64,000 nt of DNA. Source: Marinomonas polaris DSM 16579 (GTDB taxonomy: Bacteria; Pseudomonadota; Gammaproteobacteria; Pseudomonadales; Marinomonadaceae). Within the stretch, counting starts at the first letter, position 1; every line of letters starts with the position of its first letter. Position numbers and translations under genes: made by a program. The notes beneath the pieces are model-generated. The model had not been told where the DNA came from and ran no database searches. It saw only the letters and a program-made list of their open reading frames with translations. Location: positions 1 through 64,000 of the forward strand of contig NZ_FQVF01000017.1 in NCBI RefSeq assembly GCF_900129155.1. Direction: 5' to 3'. Positions 19,242 to 29,305 of this stretch are shown here, piece after piece.

Positions 19242-19273
19242 AATAGCAAACGATTACGCAATCGTTTGCTATT
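19242..19273. promoter_or_regulatory. Operator palindrome overlapping the transcription start
   Basis: A perfect 14-bp inverted repeat (19242-19255 with 19260-19273, spacer ACGC) whose arms contain GCAAACGATT, very like LacI/RbsR half-sites. It begins right after the -10 box, an ideal repression position for the LacI protein encoded just upstream. It could also form an RNA hairpin at the 5' end of the transcript. Confidence 0.7.
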
Positions 19274-19294
19274 CGAATATTTTAATAAAAATAA

Positions 19295-20257
<963 letters not shown>

Positions 20258-20267
20258 CAACCTGACT

Positions 20268-20293
20268 CGAAGCTCTCATTTTTGAGAGCTTCG
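20268..20293 (+). terminator. Intercistronic hairpin after the binding-protein gene
   Basis: An 11-bp perfect stem (20268-20278 with 20283-20293) with a TTTT loop and no T-run after it. It sits between the binding-protein gene and the DUF2291 gene and probably sets relative expression. Confidence 0.65.
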
Positions 20294-20310
20294 GCTCCTT
20301 GGGTATCATT

Positions 20311-20925
20311 ATGTCTTATAAAAAAATCTTTCAATTTATCGGGCTCATTGCGTGCCTTAACTTGCTGACAGCCTGTACCGTTACGGACTTAGACGCTGAC
20401 GGCAATCCTATTATTCCTAAAGATCCTAATGCCGCGGTTAGCTTTGCAGACTTCACCTTGTCTGAAGTGGCCGATCAGCTTTGGGAACCAAAAGTCTTCC
20501 CAGAAGCAACACAAGAATTCACCCCTTGGGAAAGTATTAAATCCCAGTTGGATGCGCAGCAAATTGACACCAAGCAAAGCTTTTTTGTCCGTTTAGATGG
20601 CACTATCGAAAGTGTTGATTTAGGCAAAATGAGAGGTGCGATAACGATTAAAGTGGGCGATACCAATATCGATCTGCAAGTTGGTCGCATAATCAAAGGC
20701 AATGCGATTCGTGACGCGTCTAAATACGTTTTGTTTGATGATTTTAAAAACCAGATTCGTTTCGCCCAAATTTCACGAGAGTTTAATAATCGTGCCATGG
20801 CATCGGTTGGCGAGCCAGACTCTAGTTGGGTAGGCGAAAAAGCGACTGTCATTGCTGCGATTACCATAGATCAAAATACCATCAGTGATGCTGTGCCAAT
20901 GCAGATTATTCGTGGAGGCAAATGA
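20311..20925 (+). CDS. DUF2291 lipoprotein linked to sugar ABC transport
   Basis: 204 residues. A lipoprotein signal is visible: short basic start, hydrophobic stretch, lipobox LTAC at about residues 19-22. The body (FTLSEVADQLWEPKV, then VVGRII-like DLQVGRIIKGNAIRDASKYV) matches the DUF2291 family, which is repeatedly encoded with RbsABC-type importers but has no defined role. The frame also allows a TTG start at 20299; ATG 20311 gives the cleaner signal peptide although neither has a strong ribosome site. It overlaps the next gene's first ATG. Confidence 0.82.
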   Translation: MSYKKIFQFIGLIACLNLLTACTVTDLDADGNPIIPKDPNAAVSFADFTLSEVADQLWEPKVFPEATQEFTPWESIKSQLDAQQIDTKQSFFVRLDGTIESVDLGKMRGAITIKVGDTNIDLQVGRIIKGNAIRDASKYVLFDDFKNQIRFAQISREFNNRAMASVGEPDSSWVGEKATVIAAITIDQNTISDAVPMQIIRGGK

Positions 20926-22445
20926 TGAGCCAAGCTAACGCAGACATCGTCATTCGCGCCGAAAAAATCTCCATGATTTACCCCGGCACTATCGCGTTAA
21001 ACGAAGTTGATTACCGAGTTTATCGCGGCAAAGTGAACGTCATCATAGGCGAAAATGGCGCGGGTAAATCCACTTTGATGAAAATTCTGGCGGGTGTTCA
21101 GCAGCCAAGCAAGGGCACTATTTATCTAAACGATGAAGCCGTGTCTTTTCAGCATACTCGTGATGCCGCCGCCAAAGGTATTGGCATGGTTCACCAAGAG
21201 CTGAATCTGTTTGGCAACTTAACCGTCGCTGAAAATATCTTCTTGGGACGAGAAAAACAGCATGGTCTGATGCCGCTTGATACCGCGGAACAGCATCGAG
21301 TCACGGCCGAACTAATGGCACGTCTTGATCAAGACATCGCGCCATCTGAATTGCTGTCTAACTTGAAAGTTGGCCAGCAGCAGTTAATTGAAATCGCCAA
21401 AGCCTTGGCTGATGAAGCAGATGTGCTGATTTTGGATGAGCCGACGTCTGCGCTGAGTAAAACTGAGGTCGAGTTGCTGTTTAAAGTGATTCGAGACTTA
21501 ACCGCTCAGGGCGTTTCCATTATTTATATCTCTCATCGATTAGAAGAACTGATGGCGATTGGCGATCACATTACGATTTTACGTGATGGGCATTTCCAGT
21601 CTGAAGCGGAAGTAAAAGACATCGATGTGCCTTGGATTGTCAGAGAAATGCTAGGTAGCGATCCTGTTTCTAATTTCTTGAAACCAGGTCGTGAATTTGG
21701 CAAGCCAGTGTTGGATGTTAAAAACATCAAACTGATCAACGAAATGGGTCACACCTTGGTTGATAACGTATCGATGGATGTGAAATCCGGCGAGATTGTT
21801 GGCGTTTACGGACTCATGGGCGCAGGCCGAACTGAACTAATGGAATGTCTACTTGGCTTGCAGGAATACTCAGGCGAAGTAGAGATTGCGGGGCATAAAG
21901 TGCCTGCCAAAATGGACACCAGCGATCGCATTCGTTATGGGATTTGTCTTGTTCCTGAAGATCGTAAAAAGAACGGCATTTTCCCCATTTCGTCAGTCAG
22001 CAATAACATGACGATTTCTAGCTTATGGCGTCGACTCAAGCATCGTTTTTCGATTGATGAAAAAGCCGAAGCCGAAGCGGTAACGTCCGCCATTGGTGAT
22101 TTGTCTATCAAGGTATCTTCTCCTGATATTGAAATACGTGCATTAAGCGGTGGTAACCAACAAAAAGTGGTGATTGGTCGAACCTTGTTAACCAGTCCGA
22201 AAGTTTTGTTATTGGATGAGCCGACTCGTGGCATTGATATTGGTGCCAAAGGCGACGTATTTAAAATGATGGTGAAGCTTTCTGAGCAGGGGATTGGTGT
22301 GTTGTTTTCGACTTCCGATCTCAAAGAAATCATGGCTGTTTCTGATCGCATTCTGGTGATGTCCGGAGGCAAATTAACCGCCAATATCGCTCGCTCTGAA
22401 GCAACAGAATCTGCACTTGTGTCAGCAAGCGCGCAAGGACTTTAA
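20925..22445 (+). CDS. Sugar ABC transporter ATP-binding protein (RbsA-like)
   Basis: About 506 residues, double ABC ATPase. Domain one: [30 protein letters not shown]. Domain two: [32 protein letters not shown]. Two adjacent ATGs overlap the DUF2291 stop (20922 and 20925). GGAGG ends at 20918, so the second has the better spacing. It powers import with the permease encoded directly after it. Confidence 0.93.
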   Translation: MSQANADIVIRAEKISMIYPGTIALNEVDYRVYRGKVNVIIGENGAGKSTLMKILAGVQQPSKGTIYLNDEAVSFQHTRDAAAKGIGMVHQELNLFGNLTVAENIFLGREKQHGLMPLDTAEQHRVTAELMARLDQDIAPSELLSNLKVGQQQLIEIAKALADEADVLILDEPTSALSKTEVELLFKVIRDLTAQGVSIIYISHRLEELMAIGDHITILRDGHFQSEAEVKDIDVPWIVREMLGSDPVSNFLKPGREFGKPVLDVKNIKLINEMGHTLVDNVSMDVKSGEIVGVYGLMGAGRTELMECLLGLQEYSGEVEIAGHKVPAKMDTSDRIRYGICLVPEDRKKNGIFPISSVSNNMTISSLWRRLKHRFSIDEKAEAEAVTSAIGDLSIKVSSPDIEIRALSGGNQQKVVIGRTLLTSPKVLLLDEPTRGIDIGAKGDVFKMMVKLSEQGIGVLFSTSDLKEIMAVSDRILVMSGGKLTANIARSEATESALVSASAQGL

Positions 22446-22446
22446 T

Positions 22447-23511
22447 ATGAAAACTTCTCAAAATACTGCATCTCAACACTCGTCTGTTTTTTCCGGCGAA
22501 AGCTTGTTGTTACTGGCGTTAAAAATGCGCACATTCATCGCGTTGTTTTTGATTCTGGCATTTTTTACCTTCATGGTACCGGGCTTTTTGGCGGCCAGTA
22601 GTGTTGTCATTATGGTTAAGCACATTGCCATCAACGCCTTTTTAGCACTTGGCATTACCTTCGTCATCATCACCGCAGGTATCGACCTTTCAATCGGTGC
22701 GATTCTTGGCTTCTGTGGCATGGTTGCTGGCTGGTTGATTACCAAAGGGATCGTGTTACCTATGTTTGGCATCGCTATTTTTCCAAGCGTTTGGCTGGTT
22801 GTACCTATCGTCTTGGTTATCGGTGGTTTGATCGGTGCGATAAATGGCATCTTGATAACGCGTTATAATGTTGCACCTTTCATTTGTACCTTGGGCACCA
22901 TGTATATCGTTCGTGGCGCGGCCATGTTGTTGTCTGGCGGTGAAACCTTTACCGGTTTGGCAGGTAATGAACAGCTTGGTAATACGGGCTTTGAATTAAT
23001 TGGGGCGGCGAAATTATTGGGTCTGCCTTATGCGATTTGGATGATGTTTATCCTTGCTGGTGTGATTGCCTACATCGCCAAAAGAACGCAATTTGGTCGT
23101 CATGTATTTGCCATTGGTGACAACGAACATTCTGCCGAATTGTCTGGTGTGAAAGTGCGTAGCGTCAAAGTTTGGGTTTACACCATTTCAGGTCTTTGTG
23201 CTGCTATTGCTGGCATCGTGGTGTCTTCGCAATTGGTCGCAAGTCATCCAGCAACGGGCGTTGCATTTGAGATGAACGCTATTGCCGCCGTGGTATTAGG
23301 CGGAACCTCTTTGGCTGGTGGTCGAGGCACCATTATGGGCACGCTGATAGGTGCTTTCGTTATTGGTATTTTGGCCGATGGTTTGGTGATGATGGGCGTG
23401 AGTGAATTTTGGCAAATGGTCATTAAAGGTGTGGTGATTATTCTTGCTGTCATCATCGACCAAAAACAAAGTCGCTTGCAGCATAAAGCCGCCATCGTGC
23501 AGCAAAAATAG
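22447..23511 (+). CDS. Sugar ABC transporter permease (RbsC-like)
   Basis: 354-residue BPD_transp_2 permease with about nine TM helices. Motifs NAFLALGITFVIITAGIDLSIG near residue 65 and [19 protein letters not shown] near the C-terminus. The frame opens at 22417, but ATG 22447 follows AAGGA nine bases upstream and lies one base after the ATPase stop, so that start is used. Confidence 0.92.
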   Translation: MKTSQNTASQHSSVFSGESLLLLALKMRTFIALFLILAFFTFMVPGFLAASSVVIMVKHIAINAFLALGITFVIITAGIDLSIGAILGFCGMVAGWLITKGIVLPMFGIAIFPSVWLVVPIVLVIGGLIGAINGILITRYNVAPFICTLGTMYIVRGAAMLLSGGETFTGLAGNEQLGNTGFELIGAAKLLGLPYAIWMMFILAGVIAYIAKRTQFGRHVFAIGDNEHSAELSGVKVRSVKVWVYTISGLCAAIAGIVVSSQLVASHPATGVAFEMNAIAAVVLGGTSLAGGRGTIMGTLIGAFVIGILADGLVMMGVSEFWQMVIKGVVIILAVIIDQKQSRLQHKAAIVQQK

Positions 23512-23556
23512 ATTATCAATATTTGCTTTCAGCCTATCCGTGATTAGGGAAAAAAC

Positions 23557-23997
23557 ATGCTAAAAAATATAGATCCTTTGTTAAGTGGTGAATTACTGAA
23601 CGTGCTACGCACAATGGGCCACGGCGACGATATCGTTTTGGTTGATCGTAACTTTCCTGCGGCTTCTATGGCGGCTGGAAAACCGGTTATTCGTTTAGAT
23701 GGTGTGAATGTTATTCAAGCGGCTAAGGCGATTCTATCGGTATTGCCATTAGATACCTTCGTTGATCAACCTGTAACTCGTATGCAAGTGGTCGGTGAAG
23801 ACGAATCTGTGATGCCAGAAGTTCAGCAAGAGTTCGCGGCCGTATTAAAAGCCGCCGACAGTGACAACGCTGAAATGGGCTCGTTAGAACGCTTTGCTTT
23901 TTACGAAGCGGCTAAACAAGCCTACGCTTTTGTTGTGACTGGGGAAGGCCGAGGTTACGGCTGCTTTTTATTGAAGAAAGGCGTGATCTTTTCTTAA
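23557..23997 (+). CDS. RbsD/FucU-family sugar mutarotase
   Basis: 146 residues, very similar in layout to E. coli FucU. It begins LKNIDPLLSGELLNVLRTMGHGD and carries the catalytic-region pattern VLVDRNFPAASM. It ends with RFAFYEAAKQAYAFVVTGE and YGCFLLKKG. FucU interconverts anomers of L-fucose and ribose, so the protein should speed pyranose/anomer exchange of the imported sugar. As last gene of the operon it hints at ribose, fucose or a related sugar as substrate. A bidirectional terminator follows. Confidence 0.9.
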   Translation: MLKNIDPLLSGELLNVLRTMGHGDDIVLVDRNFPAASMAAGKPVIRLDGVNVIQAAKAILSVLPLDTFVDQPVTRMQVVGEDESVMPEVQQEFAAVLKAADSDNAEMGSLERFAFYEAAKQAYAFVVTGEGRGYGCFLLKKGVIFS

Positions 23998-24021
23998 TAT
24001 CTCTTAGTAGAATGCAACACT

Positions 24022-24061
24022 AAAAAAAACACAGGTCAGCTTTCGGTGGCCTGTGTTTTTT
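24022..24061. terminator. Bidirectional terminator between the mutarotase gene and xylA
   Basis: Stem ACACAGGTCA (24029-24038) with TGGCCTGTGT (24047-24056), flanked by an A8 run on one side and T6 on the other, with one G-T type mismatch. It serves the convergent plus-strand operon and minus-strand xylA. Confidence 0.85.
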
Positions 24062-24092
24062 GTTTTAAACTGCTTAACTTTTATCTAACGGC

Positions 24093-25412
24093 TTATTTAA
24101 AGATGTAGCCATTCACCATGTTTTCTAGCATCTCTTGGCGACCAGAAACCGGTTTAGGATCGATGTTATTTTTCTCAGCATACGCCGCAAGGTCTTGCAA
24201 AGTATGCTTGCCAGCTAAAATGTCTGCGCCTAAAGAGTCGTTCCATTTTGCATAACGCTGATTAACAATGTTCGCCAATTTTTCATCTTCGATCATTTTA
24301 ACTGCGCGTTCTAATGACAACGCTAAGGTATCCATCGCGCCAATATGACCGTGGAATAAATCCTCCAGATCCATCGACTGACGACGTAGCTTAGTGTCGA
24401 ACATGTAGCCGCCAGTTTTGAAACCGCCAGACTTCAGAATCTCATAAGTAACAAGCGTGTATTCTTCTACACTAGTTGGGAATTGGTCTGTATCCCAGCC
24501 GAGTTGTGCGTCGCCTTGGTTGGCGTCAACGGAACCAAGAATGCCCAAGGAACAAGCCGTGGCGATTTCATGGTGGAAGCTGTGACCAGCTAAAGTCGCG
24601 TGATTGGCTTCGATGTTGACCTTGATTTCTTTTTCAAGACCAAACTCTTTTAAGAAACCATACACAGTCGCAGTATCGTAATCGTACTGATGCTTGGTCG
24701 GTTCCGCTGGTTTTGGCTCGATCAACAAAGTGCCTTCAAAACCGATTTTGTGTTTGTGCTCAACCACCATTTGCATGAAACGACCAAGCTGAGCGCGTTC
24801 GCGTTTTAGATCGGTATTCAATAGGGTTTCGTAGCCTTCACGGCCGCCCCACAGAACATAGTTCTCGCCTTTAAGTGCTTTGGTCGCATTCATCGCATGA
24901 AACACCTGAGTCGCCGCGTAAGCAAAAATTTCAGGGTTCGGGTTGGACGCTGCGCCAGACATGTATCTTGGGTTTGAAAAGGCATTCGCCGTTCCCCATA
25001 ACAGCTTTATGCCAGTAGCTTCTTGCTTGGCTTGTAGAACGTCGACCATTTGCGCAAAGTTATTAATGTACTCTTTGATTGAGCGGCCTTCTGGGCTGAC
25101 ATCCACATCATGAAAGCTGTAATAGGGAACACCCAATTTAGTGAAAAACTCAAACGCCGCGTCGGTTTTTAGCTTTGCCGCTTCCATCTCAGATGCGGCT
25201 TTAAACCAAGGGCGATCAAAGGTATTCGCGCCAAAGACATCGCTACCTTGCCAACAGAACGTGTGCCAATAACACACCGCCACGCGTAAATGCTCTGCCA
25301 TGGTTTTGCCCATGAGCATCTTGTTTGCATCGTAATGTTTGAAAGCAAAAGGGTTGCTTGAATCCGCGCCTTCGTATTTGACAACGGGCACAGTTTTGAA
25401 AAAATCGCTCAT
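24093..25412 (-). CDS. xylA: Xylose isomerase
   Basis: 439 residues, the length of class II xylose isomerases. Active-site landmarks: [15 protein letters not shown], catalytic-histidine region [12 protein letters not shown], metal ligand [28 protein letters not shown] with SFHHE, and [17 protein letters not shown]. It converts D-xylose to D-xylulose in the cytoplasm for XylB. It is alone on the minus strand, 8 kb from xylB, with GGAG eight bases before the start. XylR presumably also controls it, but no XylR site was identified in its 195-base upstream region. Confidence 0.96.
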   Translation of the reverse strand: MSDFFKTVPVVKYEGADSSNPFAFKHYDANKMLMGKTMAEHLRVAVCYWHTFCWQGSDVFGANTFDRPWFKAASEMEAAKLKTDAAFEFFTKLGVPYYSFHDVDVSPEGRSIKEYINNFAQMVDVLQAKQEATGIKLLWGTANAFSNPRYMSGAASNPNPEIFAYAATQVFHAMNATKALKGENYVLWGGREGYETLLNTDLKRERAQLGRFMQMVVEHKHKIGFEGTLLIEPKPAEPTKHQYDYDTATVYGFLKEFGLEKEIKVNIEANHATLAGHSFHHEIATACSLGILGSVDANQGDAQLGWDTDQFPTSVEEYTLVTYEILKSGGFKTGGYMFDTKLRRQSMDLEDLFHGHIGAMDTLALSLERAVKMIEDEKLANIVNQRYAKWNDSLGADILAGKHTLQDLAAYAEKNNIDPKPVSGRQEMLENMVNGYIFK

Positions 25413-25607
25413 ATTAGAACTCCAGACTATTGTTATTTTTTATCCCTACGAATCATTGTTTGTTTAGGTGATTGCTTCAATTACGAAATTTTCTGAGCGC
25501 GTTATTGAATTTGTTGGGAGCATTTTTGTGAAGGCTTTTAGGTCAATAGCTTTGGCCTGTTCGGGAAAGGTGTAATAAGATGGTGGTATTGCTTATAGGA
25601 GTTAAAG

Positions 25608-25857
25608 ATGTTGCATATTAAGTCCGCGAAATATTTATCAGGCTATAAGTTGTGGATTGCTTTTGATGATGGAACCTCCGGAGAAGTGGATTTGACCAAT
25701 GAGCTCAAAGGCTCGATGTTCGAACCACTTAAAGGTTTAGCTGAATTCCAGAACGTCACTGTCGATCCAGAGCTAGAAACCATTATTTGGCGCAAATTGC
25801 GCAGATTTAGCACCAGAGTTTTTGAAGGCATTGCAGAGTAAGCAGAGTGTTTTATAG
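25608..25857 (+). pseudogene. DUF2442 gene with an apparent 1-base frameshift
   Basis: The first 60 residues (MLHIKSAKYLSGYKLWIAF ... VDPELETIIW) are a normal DUF2442 protein. DUF2442 members normally continue WPNGADLAPEFL. Here the reading frame changes to unrelated RKLRRFSTR and stops at 25841. Shifting by one base after the TGG at 25788-25790 restores ANCADLAPEFLKA and stops at 25857. So one extra base near 25791 breaks the conserved C-terminus. It may be a real pseudogene or a sequencing error. These small proteins often accompany DUF4160 partners, none of which is seen here. Confidence 0.75.
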
Positions 25858-25995
25858 GGCTTTTGATTTCTGTAATGCTTCATTAGAACAGCGTATTTTT
25901 AAGATGGTTTAAATTTTATAAATAATGATGAAAATGGAGAAGGTTTAAAGTTATGGATGACAGGTTTTGGCGGCCATATTATTTGTAAGAAATAC

Positions 25996-26100
25996 CTTAC
26001 TACTTCACACAAACATAAACCGAGTTAGTCGATTGTCCGCTTTGAAACGGATTGTCAAAGGTACACATGCCGAATACGCCGTTTGGTTTTAGTTGTTGCC
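25996..26100 (-). pseudogene. Decayed scrap of the methyltransferase/spermidine-synthase-like gene
   Basis: This stretch matches the end of the intact gene at 26964-27686, including its stop codon. 25996-26060 aligns with about 26960-27025, and 26065-26100 with about 27112-27148, with an internal deletion of about 85 bases and several substitutions. It is the third copy of that gene in 6 kb and cannot be functional. Confidence 0.75.
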
Positions 26101-26310
26101 TATATCTTATTTTTCTATAGAGTTTCATCAATTATTCTTGTTCGGTTAAGCTGACTTTAAAAATTTAGGTCGTGCGATCTATGAAATGTTGGTGGGATTA
26201 GACGTCTCAAGTAGTAATATTTATCACCAAAAAAACTCTGCTATGTCGCCGATTTTAACTACTCATGGCTTTGTTATAAGTATTCCGCTCAAACTTTGGA
26301 GTAAATCAAA

Positions 26311-26835
26311 ATTATAAAAAATATAAAATCAGACCGCATAGAATTAATATCATCCTCAGCAGCTCATATTCGTATAGAGCTTGAAACGCCCCAGTTACTC
26401 GCGAAAAAACTAAATGCGAGGGTGTCAAATGATTGGCCTTCTGGTGAATATGACCGAGATGCAATGACGTTTTTTCTCTCATGTTATGAAATGGGTGGAG
26501 AAGACTCCCAAGGTTGGTATGGCTGGTATGCAATAAATATCGATCCTTTATCAGGAGAAAGATCTCTAGTGGGCTCAGGTGGTTATTTTGGGCCGCCTGA
26601 CAGAAATGGAATGGTTGAGATTGGTTATTCTGTGCTTCCTGAGTGGCAGCATCGTGGTTACGCGACAGAAATAGTGAATGCGCTTATTTCTCATGCATCT
26701 TCTTTTTCAACCACAAAGAGCATCATTGCTCATACTGCCCCAGAGAATGAAGCGTCTAAAAAAGTGTTGATTTCTAATGGTTTTAGGGAAGTTGGAGTGA
26801 ATGATGGCAATCTACGGTTTGAATATATTAGTTAA
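26311..26835 (+). CDS. GNAT-family acetyltransferase with a missing or non-standard start
   Basis: Open from 26305 to the stop at 26835. The residues before the first usual start codon (GTG 26422) read RIELISSS ... LETPQLLAKKLNARV, a normal beginning for GNAT proteins of the LxPATPxxL type. The true N-terminus therefore lies near 26311, where only ATT or ATA codons occur, with GGAG at 26298-26301 in the right place. The acetyl-CoA site is the WQHRGYATEIV loop (about residues 108-118), followed by TAPENEASKKVLISNGF. Either translation begins at ATT, or the start was lost by mutation, or a shortened protein is made from GTG. The substrate is unknown. Confidence 0.7.
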   Translation: MIKNIKSDRIELISSSAAHIRIELETPQLLAKKLNARVSNDWPSGEYDRDAMTFFLSCYEMGGEDSQGWYGWYAINIDPLSGERSLVGSGGYFGPPDRNGMVEIGYSVLPEWQHRGYATEIVNALISHASSFSTTKSIIAHTAPENEASKKVLISNGFREVGVNDGNLRFEYIS

Positions 26836-26963
26836 TCAATTTTTTCAATTTATAGTGATTTTGTACGTATAAGCAAGCTATCACACTGGACGTTTTAGTT
26901 TTGTCATTGTTTTTGAAAAAGCACTTAAATTAGTGCCAATTCAAAACTGCAATGAGCTGGGTA

Positions 26964-27686
26964 CTACCCCTTCACACAAACATAAACCGAATTCGTCGAT
27001 TGGCCGCCTTGAAACGGGTTGTCAAAAGTCACTAGGTGGGAATCGACGCTTGCGAATACGGTTTTAAGCAATTCGATAAAGTTGTCTTCCGGTGGGTTCT
27101 GCGACCACATAGCGAATACGCCGTTTGGTTTCAGTTGTTCTGCCATAAGCGATAGGTTGTCTGTGGTGTAGAATCCTGCGTTACTTGGGTTGAGGAATTC
27201 GGTTGGTGAATGGTCGATGTCTAGCAAGATGGCATCGAACTTTTTACCGGCATGGCTTGGGTCAAATCCTGTACTTGGGTCTGTGGCTAGGTCGAAAAAA
27301 CTGCCAAGTACATAACGGTTGCGTTGGTCTGCGTTGAGAATTTTACCCAGTGGCACGAGTTCTTTTTGGTGCCAGCTGATGACGGTTTCTAACGCATCAA
27401 CCACAAGTAATTCTGTAATTCGTTCGTCTTTTAGTGCCGCTACGGCGGTGTAACCTAAGCCCAATCCACCGACAACAACACTCAAATTTTCGCCTTGTAC
27501 TTGCGCTAAACCAAGGGTGGACAAGGCTTCTTCTGCGTCGACAAACATGCTCGACATCAGAAATTCTTCGCCTAGTTTTACTTCGTAGATGTCTCGATCT
27601 CCAAAAGCGGGAATACGTCGTCTGCGAAGGGATATTTCACCTAAAGGAGAGGCTTGGCTGTCGATTTCTTTGAACAATGAAGACAT
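26964..27686 (-). CDS. Spermidine-synthase/SAM-methyltransferase-fold protein
   Basis: 240 residues with the Rossmann-fold pattern of spermidine synthase-like proteins: SVVVGGLGLGYTA (about 68-80, the nucleotide-binding glycine loop), LLVVDALETVISWH (acidic residue after strand 2), and DAILLDIDHSPTEFLN (strand 4). The classical aminopropyltransferase motif GGGDG is replaced by GGLGLG, so the true activity (methyl or aminopropyl transfer) is uncertain. It is divergent from a GNAT gene across a 262-base spacer. The same pair recurs at 30490-31809, where this gene is truncated. Confidence 0.75.
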   Translation of the reverse strand: MSSLFKEIDSQASPLGEISLRRRRIPAFGDRDIYEVKLGEEFLMSSMFVDAEEALSTLGLAQVQGENLSVVVGGLGLGYTAVAALKDERITELLVVDALETVISWHQKELVPLGKILNADQRNRYVLGSFFDLATDPSTGFDPSHAGKKFDAILLDIDHSPTEFLNPSNAGFYTTDNLSLMAEQLKPNGVFAMWSQNPPEDNFIELLKTVFASVDSHLVTFDNPFQGGQSTNSVYVCVKG

Positions 27687-27948
27687 GATTGGGTTGTCCT
27701 AATATGCGGTGTAAATGAGTAGAAAAGCATAGCGTTTCGCACGCTAATGAATGTTTTGTCCATTGAAGGCTTAACTGAAAACTGCTTTTCAAACCCGTCA
27801 TGCTCGATGTTGATTGTCGCTATTTTATATCAGCTTGCTTCTTAATGAGTGCTTCAAGAATCAAAAAAAGCTTTTTTTATTGAAAATTTGATGAATACTA
27901 AAGCCATCAGAGCAGGATTTCCTCTGCCTTACATAAAATGGAGTCGTT

Positions 27949-28437
27949 ATGTCTTTTTTGGTGTCTATGTCAAAACCCTTTTTTTCTTCTTATATTGAAG
28001 AGCTGATCGTGCAGTATGCGCGAGAGAATGTGGCATCGGGCCGCTGGCAGAAAGCTGGCTCATTAACTCGAGCTAGGCGTGAAACTGAAAGACTGCTACC
28101 TCGTGGTATAGAAACGGATAACAATCATTTTTTTGAAATGAAAGTGCCTGAAGTAAACGAGACAGTCGGTATGATATGGCTTTCGTTAGAGAACAGTAGC
28201 ACCACGAGTACGGTGTTTATTTACGATTTAGAAATCAAGGCAGAACATCGCCGAAAGGGCTATGCCAAGCTTGCTCTAAAGGAAATAGAAGACTTCGCGG
28301 CAACACACAACATCGTCAATATTGGCTTGCATGTTTTTTCTCACAATAACGCCGCGCAGAACCTTTACGCTGAAATGGGTTATGAAACGGTCAGTGTGAA
28401 TATGGTCAAGAGAATAGATCAAGCGACAATGCCATAG
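27949..28437 (+). CDS. GNAT-family acetyltransferase, copy 1
   Basis: 162 residues. The acetyl-CoA loop is EHRRKGYAKLALKEIE (about 103-118) with the strand before it VFIYDLEIKAE and the following GLHVFSHNNAAQNLYAEMGYETV, all standard GNAT motifs. GGAG precedes the ATG. A near-identical gene occurs at 31324-31809. It is divergent from the methyltransferase-like gene, the arrangement being duplicated as a block. Substrate unknown. Confidence 0.88.
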   Translation: MSFLVSMSKPFFSSYIEELIVQYARENVASGRWQKAGSLTRARRETERLLPRGIETDNNHFFEMKVPEVNETVGMIWLSLENSSTTSTVFIYDLEIKAEHRRKGYAKLALKEIEDFAATHNIVNIGLHVFSHNNAAQNLYAEMGYETVSVNMVKRIDQATMP

Positions 28438-28659
28438 CGCTAGTTTTGTATCTGCGTTCAACTCCGATTGCTTCAAGTGCTGCGTTGCTCAGCGCTGATC
28501 CTTGTATCCTCGACGTTATTTTTCCCTATAAATCATGGTCTGTTTAGACTTGAATTTCCTTTGCCTATATTTCTGAGGCGGTGGCATAACAGTGTGTAAA
28601 GAGTCTAGCCCTCACCGCGAGCGTGAAAAATAGGATTTGCATTTGTTATTAATAGAAAT

Positions 28660-28678
28660 AATAATGATTCTTCTTATC
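28660..28678. promoter_or_regulatory. Candidate Fur box upstream of sodA
   Basis: AATAATGATTCTTCTTATC matches 14 of 19 positions of the classical Fur box GATAATGATAATCATTATC. It ends 22 bases before the sodA start, where binding would block transcription when iron is plentiful, as for E. coli sodA. Confidence 0.6.
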
Positions 28679-28700
28679 GTTATCTATTTTGGAGAATAAG

Positions 28701-29303
28701 ATGCCTTTTACTTTGCCTGAACTGCCTTACGCTTATACCGCTTTAGAGCCGCACATTGATGCATTGACGATGGAGATTCATCACAGTCGCCATCATCAGA
28801 CTTATGTGAATGGCTTAAATGCTGCTCTAGAAGGAACTGCTTATGCGGATTGGTCTCTTGAGCGCCTGTTGCGAGAGATTACCTCATTGCCAGAAAACGT
28901 TCAGGGTGCGGTACGTAATCATGGTGGTGGTCATGCGAATCATAGTCTGTTTTGGTTGGTGATGTCACCAGAAGGGGGTGGGGAGCCACAAGGACCATTA
29001 GCAGACGCGATTCAGCAAAGCTTTGGTAGTTTTGAAGAATTTAAACAGCTGTTTATTAAGGCGGCATTGAGCCGATTTGGCAGTGGTTGGGCTTGGTTGG
29101 TGAAAGATCAGCAAGGTAAATTGCGGGTGACCAGCAGCGCTAATCAAGACAGCCCATTTATGGATGGATTGACACCGATTTTAGGCTTGGATGTTTGGGA
29201 ACACGCTTATTATTTGCAGTATCAAAATAAACGTCCTGACTACGTTGCGGCATTTTTTAATGTCATCAACTGGTCGCAAGTCGCTGCGTGGTTTCAGGAG
29301 TAA
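28701..29303 (+). CDS. sodA: Manganese superoxide dismutase
   Basis: 200 residues. Metal ligands lie in [20 protein letters not shown], and [18 protein letters not shown]. The [11 protein letters not shown] stretch and the glutamine in SANQDSP are the Mn-type signature (Fe-type enzymes have an earlier active-site glutamine). It removes superoxide in the cytoplasm. The frame includes a TTG at 28689, but ATG 28701 follows GGAG. Two bases separate it from the ZIP transporter gene, implying one transcript that couples the enzyme with metal supply. A Fur box precedes it. Confidence 0.93.
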   Translation: MPFTLPELPYAYTALEPHIDALTMEIHHSRHHQTYVNGLNAALEGTAYADWSLERLLREITSLPENVQGAVRNHGGGHANHSLFWLVMSPEGGGEPQGPLADAIQQSFGSFEEFKQLFIKAALSRFGSGWAWLVKDQQGKLRVTSSANQDSPFMDGLTPILGLDVWEHAYYLQYQNKRPDYVAAFFNVINWSQVAAWFQE

Positions 29304-29305
29304 GC

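Noticed and set aside
25413-25607. XylR binding site upstream of xylA
   Set aside because: AT-rich GAAAATTTC-like bases exist, but I could not match a reliable XylR consensus or a partner site before xylF.
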